From Mycocentrospora acerina (Eukaryota; Ascomycota; Dothideomycetes; Pleosporales): 64,000 bases of DNA. Below are positions 11,626 to 22,982 of the stretch, in pieces (within the stretch, counting starts at the first letter, position 1; every line of letters starts with the position of its first letter). Below the pieces are notes generated by a model. It saw only the letters and a list, made by a program, of their open reading frames with translations, ran no database searches and was not told where the DNA came from. Location of the stretch: NCBI GenBank assembly GCA_022701365.1, contig JAKUHH010000151.1, forward strand, positions 153,001-217,000, read 5' to 3'. The translations under genes were made by a program, and so were the position numbers.

Positions 11626-13482
11626 TCACACGTGTCTCCTCCTCGCCCACTTGGTCAGATACTCCCTGCCCTCAAGCCTCCACGTATCCTCTTCAACATA
11701 GCTACCATTGTACCCCCTCCCCTTTGCCTGAATCACCAGATCCAAGCCCCTAGGACTAGCACTGTAGACGGGCCAGCGGGGCAAGCCCTTGCCGTTTGGA
11801 TTCCCACCGTTGATGAAATGGATCCACTGCGCGCTCATCTCGTCGCTCAGCGCCTTGTATTCTGCCCAGGGGCCCACGAATGCGGGATTTGCAAACACGA
11901 ATGCCACCTCGCTGAAATGCTGGACGCCCTTGTAGGCGGGGGCTAGCCCCCCTTCTGAGGCGTTGGTCCCCGCTGTGCTGAGCCACGGGCGTGTGTTGAA
12001 CCGGTAGATGTATGTTGGTGCGTACTTTGCGTACTGGCGCGCGTCGTCTAGGCGGGTGGCGTGGTAGAAGACGTCGCCCATGATGGCGGCGATGCGTTTG
12101 TACTGGAGGCCCTGCTCGGCGAACGTCTCGACGCCCGTGTTGAGCGGGATGCCCTGCGTGGGGTCGTCGGGATAGAGCTCCATGATGCGGTCGACGACTG
12201 CGTCGGGGAAGTTGAAGCCCGTGCTGCCCTTGACGAAGTCATGGAGCTGCTGCGAGGTGTTGACGACGCCACCGGCGGGCGCGTTGTCGGTTCCTTCATC
12301 TGAGTTTGACCCGTAGAGATGGGGGATGTGGGCAAAGGCGCCGGAGTGGAGGAGTTGCGTGGGGTACGCGGGGATGATGTCGCCGTCGACGGTGGGGTAC
12401 CAGCCGGGCCCACGGAGGGGCGCGGCGAGGAGAGGGAGCAGCGTCGAGTAAGGGACTGTGCGGAGACATGAGAGCGAGTCTGGAACGTCGGTGCAGTTTG
12501 TCTTTGAGACGATGGAGTCGTAGATGGGTTGGTACCAGTCTGTGCCGTTGTACCAGGCCGTTGCGGCGGACCCAGATTCCTGGATGCTGCGGTGGAAGAG
12601 GGAGTCTGTACGGCCGCCGTAGGAGAGGACGAGTTGGCCCTAAAGAAGTAGTTGGGTTAGAATATGTTTGGTATGTAGCATTGTGTCTTGATTTGGGGGG
12701 AGAGTAAACTTACAACAGCAAAGCTACCTGCTGATTCACCCCAGATTGTCACGCTCTTCTTGTTCCCACCGAATGCACCAATATTCTCTTGAATCCATGC
12801 TAGTCCCTTGCGCATGTCTCGCAGCGCGAGATTGGTATTCCCGCTTCCCTGAATCTCTCTCGAGTACATCATCCCCCACCCGCCCTTGCGGTAGTTGATG
12901 CTCTACGCCAAACCACAAAAGTCAGCAGAGTTACAATAACATATTTTTCTTCTTTCGACACGAGTAAAATTACTAGATTTGGAGAAAATATTGATGTCAA
13001 CATACCACTGCAACAATCGGCTTCCCAATCTCCACACTCCGCTGCACAATATACGTCAAGTTGTAGTTTGGCAGCGCACTCGTCCCGACCTGGTAACTCC
13101 CGCCGTGGATCCACACCGCCACGGGCAACTTCCCATGCTCGCCCGCAGGCCTCACGACATTGATATTCAAGCAATCTTCGCTCATGCCAAACTTGCCATC
13201 CTGCTCTGGCTGCGGGTCCGGACACGCATGTCCATACTGCGTCGCCTCGCGCGTGCCGTTCCACGTCGTATTCAGCGCCTGCGGCACGCGGAAGCGGTTC
13301 TGGCCGCCCGTGTCCTGCGCATACGGAATCCCCAGGAAGATGTCCTGGTTAAACGACGGGAGATGCAGGCCGGCATATGTGCCGTTTAGGACTGTGACGG
13401 TGGGTTGCGAGGCAGACGTGGTGGTCACAAAGAGATAGGTTGACAGGGCGCTCAGGCTCCAGATTCTCGCCGCGAGGCCCAT
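11626..13482 (-). CDS. Secreted type-B carboxylesterase/lipase
   Basis: Alpha/beta-hydrolase of the cholinesterase/Candida rugosa lipase family; it hydrolyses carboxylic esters outside the cell. Exons 13482..13006, 12902..12714 and 12639..11626 give 559 aa, the normal family length. The start at 13482 opens with a signal peptide (MGLAARIWSLSALSTYL, cut near TSAS); an ATG at 13545 would add 21 residues before it. Landmarks: SEDCLNINV, oxyanion-hole WIHGGSY, nucleophile GESAG with Ser216, acid Glu337 in SNSDEGT, and His463 in QHFSEVAFVF. The full triad suggests an active enzyme. Several Asn-X-Thr/Ser sites fit a secreted glycoprotein. The substrate cannot be told from sequence. Confidence 0.93.
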
Positions 13483-14229
13483 GACAGTGAGAGGAGGACT
13501 GGGATTGGGATTTGGGAGGAGAAGACTGAGGAGATGATAGGGCATTGAATATTTGCGGCGGCGGCGCACGCGAGTGTCCTTTTTGTACTTACTCTCTGGC
13601 GGTGGACGGCATGCCTCGGACGAAGAATTATGCTGGTTGCAGAAGCGGAATGCGGATATGCTGCAATGTGACGATGTTCCTGGCAGGTTCTAGGGTCGTT
13701 CTGGGGTGATCATCATCCTTGCAGAATGTCGCGCAACAGGCTGCGCCAATCGGCATGCAGGTGGAGCATGGGTTGCATATTAGTATGGTAGCATCCGGAA
13801 TGGAGCCGAACTCGCTCGTTCGACGATATCTAAGAACGGCTTGCTATAGTGGGCTGCGGCCTATGTAAAATTGTGGAGTTTGTTACGACGCAGACTGGGG
13901 TTGAGTTGTACTGTAGATGTTATCTGCTAGTCTAGCGATTCAAAGGTTTACGATACAACACTAAGAGCCCGTATTTTATGTCGAATTTGTGTAGATTGTT
14001 TTGGCTTCGATGAATTTCAAGATTGACTACTGAGCTGAACTATACACAGGCATGATGGACCAAAGTATGTCGAACAGAAGCTGCGAGACTACGGGGACTT
14101 TGTGACTTTTACAGCAAAGCTAAAGAAAGAGGATCGAGAAATCAACAGCCGCAACACAAGCCTACGAAACAATGGGTATCTTGAAAATTGAAAGGTAAAA
14201 ATTGTGACATGGTAGTCGCATGCCGGACA
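13483..14229. other. Intergenic, upstream of the carboxylesterase
   Basis: 747 bp with the carboxylesterase promoter on the right-to-left strand and the 3' end of the next minus-strand gene. I see no frame or repeat worth calling. Confidence 0.4.
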
Positions 14230-15700
14230 TCAGAACAATCTTGAGAAGAATCTCTTCTTTTTCTGCATAGTGTTAGAAAAGATTATTTGAAGCGAGAATG
14301 GATCTTTGCACTTACTTCTGTCGAGATTGACCTCACGGGCACTGACGGTGGATTGGCTGGCAACTCCACCGCCATAGGCATATTCACGGGCGCTGGCAGC
14401 TCCACAGGTGCTTGCTGCGGGAGTCTATATTCGTGCATACTATTAGGGACAGCCACCGGGCTCGCAGGAGTCGAGTACATGGATAGAGGCGTGTTTGGCG
14501 TGACAGGTGATAGAGGGCTAGCCATTGACAGAGGACTGGGCATTGATAGAGGACTAGCTGGCGACAGAGGGCTGGCCGGCGATAGAGGGCTGGCTGGCGA
14601 TGGTGGTAGAGGCTTCTGCTCATACACCGAGTATGGTTGAGCATATGGCAGCCGTTGCCCCTGCAGGCGCTCCGCAACCCAGCCATCGAAAATCTCAGTC
14701 ATGAGCTTCATCCACTCGGGCGGCGCACCAGTGAAGTTGTAACGCACTGATCGATCCCGGAATGCTACAAAGTAGTGCTCCTTGTTGTACGGCGAGATGG
14801 CAAGATACTAGCACATGTATTAGTACAACCTCCGACTCATCAGTAGCCACATTTTATTAGTACATACAGATACAGATCTCGGCTCGGCGTCAGTGAGAAT
14901 CTTGTTCAATGCGCCGTAGTTGCCGTAAAACTTCCACGAGAAATAGCCATCAGGCCACAGGACAAACCACGCATCATTGGCGCCCAGCGACACACAGCAC
15001 GGCGTGTCAAATGCCTTGCGCACCTTGTCTTCGAGCTCCGAGGGTATGCCCGCCCAGATGGAACCGCGACCAGGCGCAGACGCAAAGTAGCTGAGCTTCT
15101 GGCCAAAAGTGATGAAGCACGACCGCGACGCATTAGGAATCATCTTTGTCCATTGCGAGAGATCGGGATAGTTTCTGTCAAAGTGGTCCTGGGAGTAAAC
15201 TGCACGCGGTTAGCATCAAAAAGTTGCCATGCAATGCATTGCATTTATGTTTCTCCATGTGTGGCGTGCATGCCCGCCCGTTTCCTGTCGTTCGTTTCAT
15301 CACATCCCGTCTGTCACCTGTTTGCGGAATGCGGGTCACGACCGCGCCTTCCAAGGCTGAACATGAGAAGAAGAAGGTCGCCGTGACTTACAGATCTTGT
15401 CTTCTCCATCCATAGCCTTGCCTCCAATGTACCATAGCGGCTCTGGAGAGTTATTCTGCGGCGCAAGAGCGACGCAGTAGGGCTGGACAATTCTCCATGA
15501 TGGTCCTACAGAGGACGAGAGTAGCTGTCGCAGCGTCACGGGAATCCCATGGCTGCGCGCTGCCTGTCAGCACGAACTCGAGGGGGGAGCGGTGCGTCAT
15601 CTACTTGTCTCGCGCTGCAGTATACTTACAACTTCCATTCCTTGGGACAGTCGAAGAAAAAGCTCTTGTTGGGCCCAAAGATGAATGTTATTTCAGGCAT
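14230..15700 (-). CDS. Uncharacterised protein with SPL repeats and polybasic C-terminus
   Basis: Five exons, 15700..15630, 15552..15392, 15199..14868, 14807..14316 and 14262..14230, join in frame with good GT-AG signals to 362 aa. The start MPEITFIFGPNKSFFFDCPKEW is the first ATG in frame. Residues 1-200 form a compact globular part rich in aromatic residues, with FVLWPDGYFSWKFYGNY and YLAISPYNKEHYFVAF. Residues ~240-300 are a low-complexity tract built from repeats of SPLSPA or SPLSMA. The last exon, 33 nt, encodes only KKKRFFSRLF, a basic-aromatic tail like those that bind acidic membranes or act as nuclear signals. I do not recognise the family. Splicing is supported by frame continuity across all four introns. 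Confidence 0.75.
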
Positions 15701-16381
15701 CTTGGTTGGGTTGGATGGAAAGGGCAAAATGGAACGACGCGTGGAGAAGGTACAGTTAGTCGACAGCCAGCGCAGCGTGCACCTTGTAGCTTGTCAGCCG
15801 GCGAGTAAAAGCGAGCGCACAGCCGAATCATGGTAGCATACTACCGGTAGGTGCATCCGGACGACGGCAGCTCGTGGCGCTTTGGCGTTACTCACACAGC
15901 TCACAGCCCCAATCGTCGCTGGTGGTGTTGGCTCATGGCGCTTCGGCGTGACGAGTTGTCCGTATTCTCCGAATCAATGTTCCTAAAATAAGCGACAACG
16001 CCTATTATTTCCTCTTGCTGGGGGTGGGGATGCAGACAAGGGCGATGCATCGGGTGGAGGTTGGGTGAATATACTATGATTTGTAGCTTCAAGGACTACG
16101 TTAAAAACATGTCAAAAAAACTGCGCGCATCGCGTATTTAATCTTGACGTTCTTCTTCATGACATGGCCATAAGGTCTTTGTGTTGTGCAAACTCAATTA
16201 TTGAGCGCGAGGTTACTCGGTGCTCCGCCATTCTCTGGCCTTCTACCCAGCCCCCAAACTCAAAGTTCTATAGGCAACCAAAGCTAGTCACGCTCCAAAT
16301 AAAAAAATTAACTGGGATGAAGAAATGTCGTCATCACAGATATTCAAAACATCCAAGACACGTTTTCAGCTCAACGCAATC
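15701..16381. other. Intergenic with a short imperfect duplication
   Basis: 681 bp between minus-strand genes. The phrase around 15868-15890 (CTCGTGGCGCTTTGGCGT) recurs imperfectly at 15930-15953. No gene is supported. Confidence 0.35.
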
Positions 16382-19300
16382 CTACAACTCATCCCCCCAT
16401 CCCAAAACATCATCTACCCCCCTTTGAACATCTCCAACAGACCTTCTCGGGCCAAGATTCTGCGGCCATAGAGCTGTTGTATCGACCTGTATGATAGCGC
16501 TTGTTAGATTCTATTCCAATCCCGTATTTATAGCTTGTATGGTTTAAAGTGCGAAGAACTTACAGTAGAACTCCCCGTCAACGACGTCATCCGTTGCCAA
16601 CCTGCGACATACTCGCGATACGCGTCTCTGGAGAAAGAAGTGATGCGCGTGGACGGGGTTACATCTTTGGCTAGACGGGAGAGGAGATTAGGACGCTGAG
16701 TTGAGCGGATGGTTGACGAGTGGCGGTTGTGGTGGGTTCGAGGGGCGGGCACTGCTCGTGGGGGTTTGTGCGAGGTTGCTGGTAGAGATTGGCGAGCATG
16801 CTTAGGTTTTGGGCTGTTTATGCGTTCCTCTGCAGGTTTTTTCTGGTGATTGAAGGGATCTGGAAGGGAGGCTCTGGAGGGTTTGAGATTCCGAGGTGCT
16901 GGCTTGGAGGGAGTCGGTGGATTCTTGGTTCCTGTGTGTGTTAGAGGCTGAAGATTGTTTTCTTCCAAAACTTTGACTAGCATGTCTTGATTTGTAATAA
17001 TGCCCTTTCGGAACTTTGTGTCTCGGACGCTGTCCTTGTAAAAATGTATATACTCCCCAACGTCTTGACCGCGGGTCAAGCGCTCGATTGCGTAGTCTTT
17101 GAAATCTGTCAAGCTGCGGATAACGAAGTCGTCCCATTGCCATTTTGGAACCATCCTGTCTTTCAGATTCAGATTATACATTTGTATACACTGTTTGGTG
17201 AAATGTTCAATGTCTCCCGTATACTCTGGATACGCTTCTTTGAACATCTGGAATACTGTCATGGAGCTATAATCTATGGACACGGGATTTCCAACTTGCA
17301 GAGAAGACTGAGCCTGATCCATTGGGAGAGAATGTTCTTGCTTGGGCTGAACGTCTTTCTTGCCGGAATTTTCCAAAAAGCTTGATCCGGAGTCTCTGAA
17401 GATGGGCCCCGCAGGAATGAGACTAGTCGAAGGCCGTTCGACTGGACTTGGATCTTCATAGAGACTGAGATGACGGGGAGACATCTCACGTATTTTCAAG
17501 GTGGTTTCTGACCTATTGGGTGAATCTAGCGTCATCTCGACATCGTCTTGCAATGCCTCGATTTTACGTACAGATCCAGGACGATCGATCAAGTTGGCAT
17601 TTGACTTTCTTTCCGCACGAAATCTCGATAGCGACTCTTCATGCTCTCTGCGCAAAGCAGCAACTGTATCAATGGATGAAGGAGCATCGTCACCAAATCC
17701 CACAATCTTGATTCCCCTTCTTTTGGAGTGACGACTGCTCTTTTTCGATGGGGAGTTGTCCAGTTTGCGCTTTGTAGACCCAGGTGGATGTATTGAATGC
17801 TTAGGTGAAGCCGACGTAACGAGTGATGGCAGTTCGTGCTCTCTCTTCAAGCTCGATCTTGCGTCTCCGCCTGATGGACTTGAATCTTTCATTGGCGTTT
17901 GAGCAAAAGCAAGTGTCAACCCTGGAGGTGAGACGATCTCGTCAGGATGTACCACTTCTACCCATGTGGCTTGTGCCTGTTGTGTGCTATCCTCGTGCTC
18001 TGGTACACTGCGTGGTTTTTTCGTGCCGGTCGTGGAGATGAGATTAAGATCACTCTGGGCCACTTCATGTTTGATTTGGTGGGGGGTAGTTTCACGAGTT
18101 TGCTGCTCCAGTTTGACATGCAGTTCCCGTTTGCTAGTTTCTTTGATTTTTGAAGTAACCGCAGAATAGCTACTAGAATCGGTGTCTTTTTCACAGTCGA
18201 AAAAGTCAGGTTCGATGTACGTTCCATGAACGATTGGCGTGGATGAGAGATCCTTCCAATGGCTTTTTGACTCTGCTTTTTGCGTCGATGCCGACTTAGT
18301 ATCCTCCAGGGGTTGCCTATCGCTGCGCTTCACATATGGGGTCTCCTTTACTAGTATAACGGGCCTTGATCGAGGTGATCTTGGCTCAGGAATATGTGAT
18401 TCAATATGTCGTGCGTGTGGCTCTTCAACTACATCTTCCCCCAACGCTTGCGGTACCGATATCTCCATTTCCATCTCCATACCTTCATCGTCACCATCAT
18501 CGTCATCACCTTGCGGTATTTCTGCGGCAGGCGGAGATGAAGGTGGCACACTAAGTTCCTTTTCATTTGATGATTCAACGATAGTAGGCTCGGATGATTC
18601 CTGGCTAGAGAGATTTTCGTGCTGTGTAGTGTGATCAGCTTTAGTAGGCACAGCGGCTTCGAAGCTTGAGTCTGGCGGTAGAGCATGAACGGATATAGCA
18701 CGAGGACCACGAAGGGGTTCAGGTGAAGGTGATGCAGACCATGATATTTGGCTTATTGGAAGTTCTTGGTCGTCATCCACCAGAATCAATGAATCGGGAG
18801 TAGGGTCGACACTCTCGAGGATGGAATCCGGCGAAGGATCAATCTCGCTATCAGAATCTGCGTCGACTTGCTCAACAGAGGACTCGTCAGCAAGTCTCCA
18901 GAGAAACTGCCAGGTTTTACTGGGTATGTTGTGATCTGGAAATCGATTCCCAGGCAATGGTCTCCGCCAGCTCTCCGGTTTATCGAGAATGTATCGCTGG
19001 TCTCTGGGGACTATTGTGGTGGCGTGATTGAGCTTCAAACCCGTCATCCAAGAACATGCTGATGCCATCTGCTCTAGCTGAGTGGGTTCATCAGATTCGG
19101 CCTGCTCGAGGATTTGCTCGACATTTGTTTGCTTGGGTGCTACAGGCTCGGGATCCAGCACTCTCTTGCTGCCCTGACTAGGCTCTGGTGAAGATGTAGC
19201 TTGCCTTTTTGTCCCTAGCACTGTCTCTGCCGGCACACGTGGTTGACGCGCGGTTGCTACCGAGGATTGTGTTGGAATACCAGCCCCTGATTGCGCAGCG

Positions 19301-20309
19301 TTATGGGTGCGAGCATTAGAAGGGGTGTGAGCAGATTCATCTGCTGACGTCGAAATGGCTGGGACCAGGCGCTGTTGGCTCGTTCTGCTCAGGAGACTCA
19401 GCAGTTGCGCATGTTTCACATCCTGCGAGGTAGGTGGCTTTTGTTTGAGCTCTTTCCTCTGTGTGTTTCCAGCCAAGACAGGCTCCATGCGGTTGACGCC
19501 CAAGAGCTGTGGCTCCTCGTCGACGACTCGCGGTCGAATGGTGTGTGACAGCTGAGAGCCATATGCGAATTGGGTGTGCGGCAGGGCTTGGCTAGCAGGC
19601 GCATCATCGCTGTGTTCGACAGGCCGGGGCATTTCTGCTTGCTCTGCTTCTTGCTCTTGTCCGACTTGGGCCGTGGCTGTTGCTCGCAAGCATCTGGCGT
19701 CCTCACGCGCCCTTGTGTCGCGCAGCTGCTCCAGCACAGCGCCGACTGCCACAGAAGAGCGAATGGGGTCAGATGGACGCTGGCAGTAGTGTCCTGGTGG
19801 CCAACCAAATCGACGGCGTGCAATATCAGGCGAAGCTGGTCGCGTGGGGGACCGTACGAGGTGTGGCGGATGGTGTACCTGCGGACGGCAAAGACAGGGT
19901 CAAGGGCAGCTGTGCATGTAATGTCACAATGGGGGTAGCGGGCGCGCAGGTCTTGAAGGCACTGGGCAGTAAAGTGGGCAGGGACTTGCCAGTGGCCGTC
20001 GGTGAGGGTGAGGCCAAAGGGTGCACGCGGGCTCTACAGAGAAGGGGGCAGTCAGAGAGGGCAAGTGGAGGCGGCGCTGCACAGCAGACATGCCTGGAAG
20101 AGCTGCAGGGTGCTGGTGCGCTCGGGGTGGATGGTGTTGAGGATGTCGAGACTAGAGCCGTTGTCGCGATACAGGCCCGCCCAGCGGCTGTGTGGGTCAG
20201 GCGCGAGGCCCAGCTGCTTGCGGGCGTGCGTGTGCTGCAGCCAGCTGTTGCCCAGCAGCAGCTCTGTCGTGAAGGTGTCGTCGAGCCAGGCAGCGGAGCA
20301 GAGGGCCAT
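16382..20309 (-). CDS. TPP1/Tpz1-like telomere (shelterin) protein, N-terminal exon structure uncertain
   Basis: The likely role is in the telomere end-protection complex that recruits telomerase. From 20309 the product begins MALCSAAWLDDTF. After an intron near 20095-20035, a segment with LTDGHWQVPAHFT, CLQDLRARYP and SYGPPRDQLRLILHAVDLVG resembles the TPP1/Est3 OB fold. The main frame then runs 19752..16564 and continues, after a 77-bp intron, in a clear last exon 16486..16382 ending DVLGWGDEL. Between are ~900 disordered Ser/Glu/Pro-rich residues and a conserved-looking domain (FQMFKEAYPEYTGD, then WQWDDFVIRSLTDF, about 17295-16960). The OB-fold frame and the main frame differ by one base near 19752-19824 with no good intron, so the join is unresolved. 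Family call is from motifs remembered, not searched. Confidence 0.6.
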
Positions 20310-20547
20310 GTATGGCGGATGCAGCGTGCAGCGTGCAGCGTGCAGTGTGCAGTGTGGGCACAGCCAGCCAAGACAGGCGCGTCGCGTCTACACCTCTCTC
20401 GTGGGCGTGGGTGGCCAAAGGCGGGGGTCGCGCGAGTGCACAGCGCCCTACCAGGCCTAGCGGGCCTGACGAGTAGCAACATGCGGATTGTCTTGGTATA
20501 ATTACAACGTATGGTTTGGATAGGCTTTTGAATGAAGTGAAGTTCTA

Positions 20548-20685
20548 ACAACTGCAATAACTACAACAACTATGATGACTACAACTACTGAATTACCTTC
20601 AACAACTGCAGCAACTATAATAACTATAACAAATGTGTCGAATACAACTACTACAATAACTGCAACAACTATAGCCAGCAACAAA
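20548..20685. repeat. Degenerate CAA/ATA trinucleotide tract
   Basis: A/C/T-rich stretch of imperfect ACA, ACT and ATA triplets directly upstream of the TPP1-like gene start and next to the accessory patch. Its nature is simple-sequence DNA, with no gene. Confidence 0.6.
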
Positions 20686-20818
20686 TGAAAAGACAGGTTC
20701 TAGATCTGCAAAGCGAAATCAAGTATCAGACGGAGGACGCGACCCAAAGAAACAAAAGACGTCAAGACTTGCGAAGCATTTGAGCTCACTGCCCGCAGAG
20801 GTAGAGGCTTCTGGAGGA

Positions 20819-20895
20819 GACACTCACACTCACACTCACACTCACACTCACACTCACACTCACACTCACACTCACAGTCACAGTCACACTCACAC
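20819..20895. repeat. CACACT hexamer tandem repeat
   Basis: About twelve near-perfect copies of CACACT with a few CACAGT variants. The frames across it are simple-sequence artefacts (His-Thr or Cys-Glu repeats) and are not genes. Confidence 0.9.
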
Positions 20896-21106
20896 TCACA
20901 GTCGTACTCATATTCGCATTCAAATACTGCACTATTCTCGTTCGCAAAATCGCTCTCCATGTCTCAACCAAATAACACTGTTCTCACCTTTCGCCCTTCT
21001 CGTGTATCACACCCTCTCCCTCTTAACCCTGCAATAGGGCTTCCTCTTTCCAGGACTCTCCGCCCAAGCAAGCTTTAGACAGCGGGCTGTAATTCCTCAT
21101 TCCATC

Positions 21107-22171
21107 ATGTCGTCCTCAGCCAAGCAGCTGCAAGTAACGCCCTCGCCATCTTACACAAGTTCCATGTCTTCATCAAGCATCAGATCTACAATCTCTTCTT
21201 TGGCCAAGCAGCCACTATCATTGTCATCGTCGTCACTAGTTCAGGGCTGTCACAAATCTACTGTAGTCTCAGACACAGAGGCTATAGGCCCTTGCAAAAG
21301 CATAGTACAATCCATCGCCCAACCGCTCATAATTAAGCCACTTAATTGCTTAACCTTTGTTGAGGCTTCCGCCACTGCTCGATACACTCGAAATATTCCG
21401 CCTCTTATGCCACGCCCAGCATCAGATATTTCCTCTTCGCCTACACCTCTGCAACCCAAGCAAAAAGAGAATAAGACGGAGAACGATCCATCTCAAACAA
21501 AACACATGAAGAGCATCACAGAAATAAATCTGTCGTCAGAGCTACTTAGCAAACCGCAGGAGCTAGCTATAGATGTTACCACAGACTACGAGATTGAACA
21601 GCCGTTGTTATCAGAAAATACAAAAGACTCTTTTTCCAAAGAAGAGAAAGTAGAAAAAGACATTTACTGCGGTATTCGAGCGCTGAATCAAGGCCAGAAC
21701 GAAAGTATCGAAGGGGATATTCACATTCCTCATTTTGAAGAGTACAATCAAGACATCGATACGATGTCTGAAGATAACGACAGAATATCTGAAGACAACA
21801 ACAAAGTCGACCATGACGATGATTTAAGTGCTACAGCTTCTAAGCTGCTCCCAATTATTTACAGCGCTCCGGGACTATCGTTGACCTTGCCGTCTGTAGT
21901 CACTACAACAAAACTCTGCGAACTATTACAGTTCATCAAGTCAGAAGGTCAAGGCACAAGAAAAGATCCAGTCAATGTTGATCTGCATGTTCCAGACAAG
22001 GCAAAAGCTAAAAGGGAAGCTCAAATAGAAGCCGCTGCTATTGCTGCAGTAGCGCGGAGAGCTCGTTTTGAGCCCTCCGCACAAGCTATACATGCAATTC
22101 AAGTATGTTTTAGTGGTAACAACCAGAGAGATCCAATTCTGTTTAAGGTCTTGCCAATGTCCTTTTCATAG
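21107..22171 (+). CDS. Uncharacterised 354-aa frame in the accessory patch
   Basis: Uninterrupted frame. Its first ~85 codons overlap the direct repeat, where the coding frame of the other copy is a different one, so the real start may be further in. The rest (from ~21400) is acidic and looks disordered, with EDNDRISEDNNKVDHDDD, and then a basic-helical segment (AKAKREAQIEAAAIAAVARR) near the C-terminus. It ends 85 bp before the Ulp1 relic and may be the upstream part of the same element's protein, separated by decay. No known domain is recognised. Confidence 0.35.
   Translation: MSSSAKQLQVTPSPSYTSSMSSSSIRSTISSLAKQPLSLSSSSLVQGCHKSTVVSDTEAIGPCKSIVQSIAQPLIIKPLNCLTFVEASATARYTRNIPPLMPRPASDISSSPTPLQPKQKENKTENDPSQTKHMKSITEINLSSELLSKPQELAIDVTTDYEIEQPLLSENTKDSFSKEEKVEKDIYCGIRALNQGQNESIEGDIHIPHFEEYNQDIDTMSEDNDRISEDNNKVDHDDDLSATASKLLPIIYSAPGLSLTLPSVVTTTKLCELLQFIKSEGQGTRKDPVNVDLHVPDKAKAKREAQIEAAAIAAVARRARFEPSAQAIHAIQVCFSGNNQRDPILFKVLPMSFS
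21118..21379 (+). repeat. Direct repeat copy A
   Basis: About 262 bp aligning by eye to 22891..23144 at roughly 80% identity, starting at GCCAAGCAGCTGCAAG and ending at CTGCT. It contains a run of more than 40 bases (ATGTCTTCATCAAGCATCAG and beyond) nearly identical in both copies. Homology stops abruptly on the right side. Confidence 0.85.
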
Positions 22172-22255
22172 ACTAAAATCTAAAAGGATAAATTTTTAGA
22201 TAATTACATCTCTATACGCATGTATGACGTTTGTACTTTAGAAAATCATAATTAG

Positions 22256-22982
22256 CTCAATAACAAGATAATCCGCGCAATTTGTCACTACAAGATTAGT
22301 GTGTAGACAATTCTCGCAGATCAAGTTATGATTCCGATCATGTTTACAACAGTCTTGACGCATCTAAATCCAGTTAACAACCATGTTGATTTTATTAGAG
22401 ACAACTTTAAATTTTTGTTTCCCTATAAAGTTCAGCAGATCATTTAGATACTCAACTACAATAGGCACTATGTAACATGTGTTGCTGACCAGCTTGGACA
22501 AATTTCTATCTTTAATTCTTCCAGTAGCTTTTTTTGAAGATGTTGCCAAAAATGATGCACTTAATCAAATTAAAGTTCTTACTGCCAGTCCAGCAGTTCA
22601 TGATCAATGGAAGAACCATCAATAGAAGGTTTCTTTCCCCGACTGTCCTCAACAAGAAGGTAGTGCTGATTGTGGCATCTATGCCATCGAGAGTGCCATT
22701 GAACTATTTGTATATGGCAGAATAGAGACGAAACGTAGCCCCCGTAACGGACTCGAGCTTAGACTTGAATACATTGAAATAGTAAGATCGATGTTCCAGG
22801 CCGCTGTCGACCAAGGTCGATATGCTCCACGCCTCATCGGCAACGACGACAATGTCTTCATCGAGAACCAGATCTACACTTTCTTCATCGGCCAAGCAGC
22901 TGCAAGCAACGCCCTCGCCATCTTACAAAAGTTCCATGTCTTCATCAAGCATCAGATCTACAATCTCTTCACTAGCTATTAA
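22256..22982 (+). pseudogene. Ulp1-like (C48) cysteine protease relic
   Basis: One frame runs about 240 codons from ~22256 to 22982 and is broken by three TAG codons (22304, and within ~22440-22450 and ~22620-22626). It keeps the signature around the catalytic cysteine of SUMO/Ulp1 proteases: PQQEGSADCGIYAIESAIEL (Gln, then the Asp-Cys-Gly). An RHYVTCVADQLG segment ~85 codons before it would hold the catalytic His, followed by ISIFNSS where the family usually has Asp-Ser. The tail of the frame (GQAAASNALAILQKF) lies in the direct repeat. All breaks are TAG, as C-to-T change of CAG would give. Not expected to make an active protein. Confidence 0.7.

Noticed and set aside
19826..20557. 243-codon minus-strand frame
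   Set aside because: Runs in another frame across the exons of the TPP1-like gene and is Ala/Pro/Ser/Thr-rich noise.
20818..20960. CRISPR-like regular repeats
   Set aside because: Plain CACACT hexamer satellite without unique spacers.
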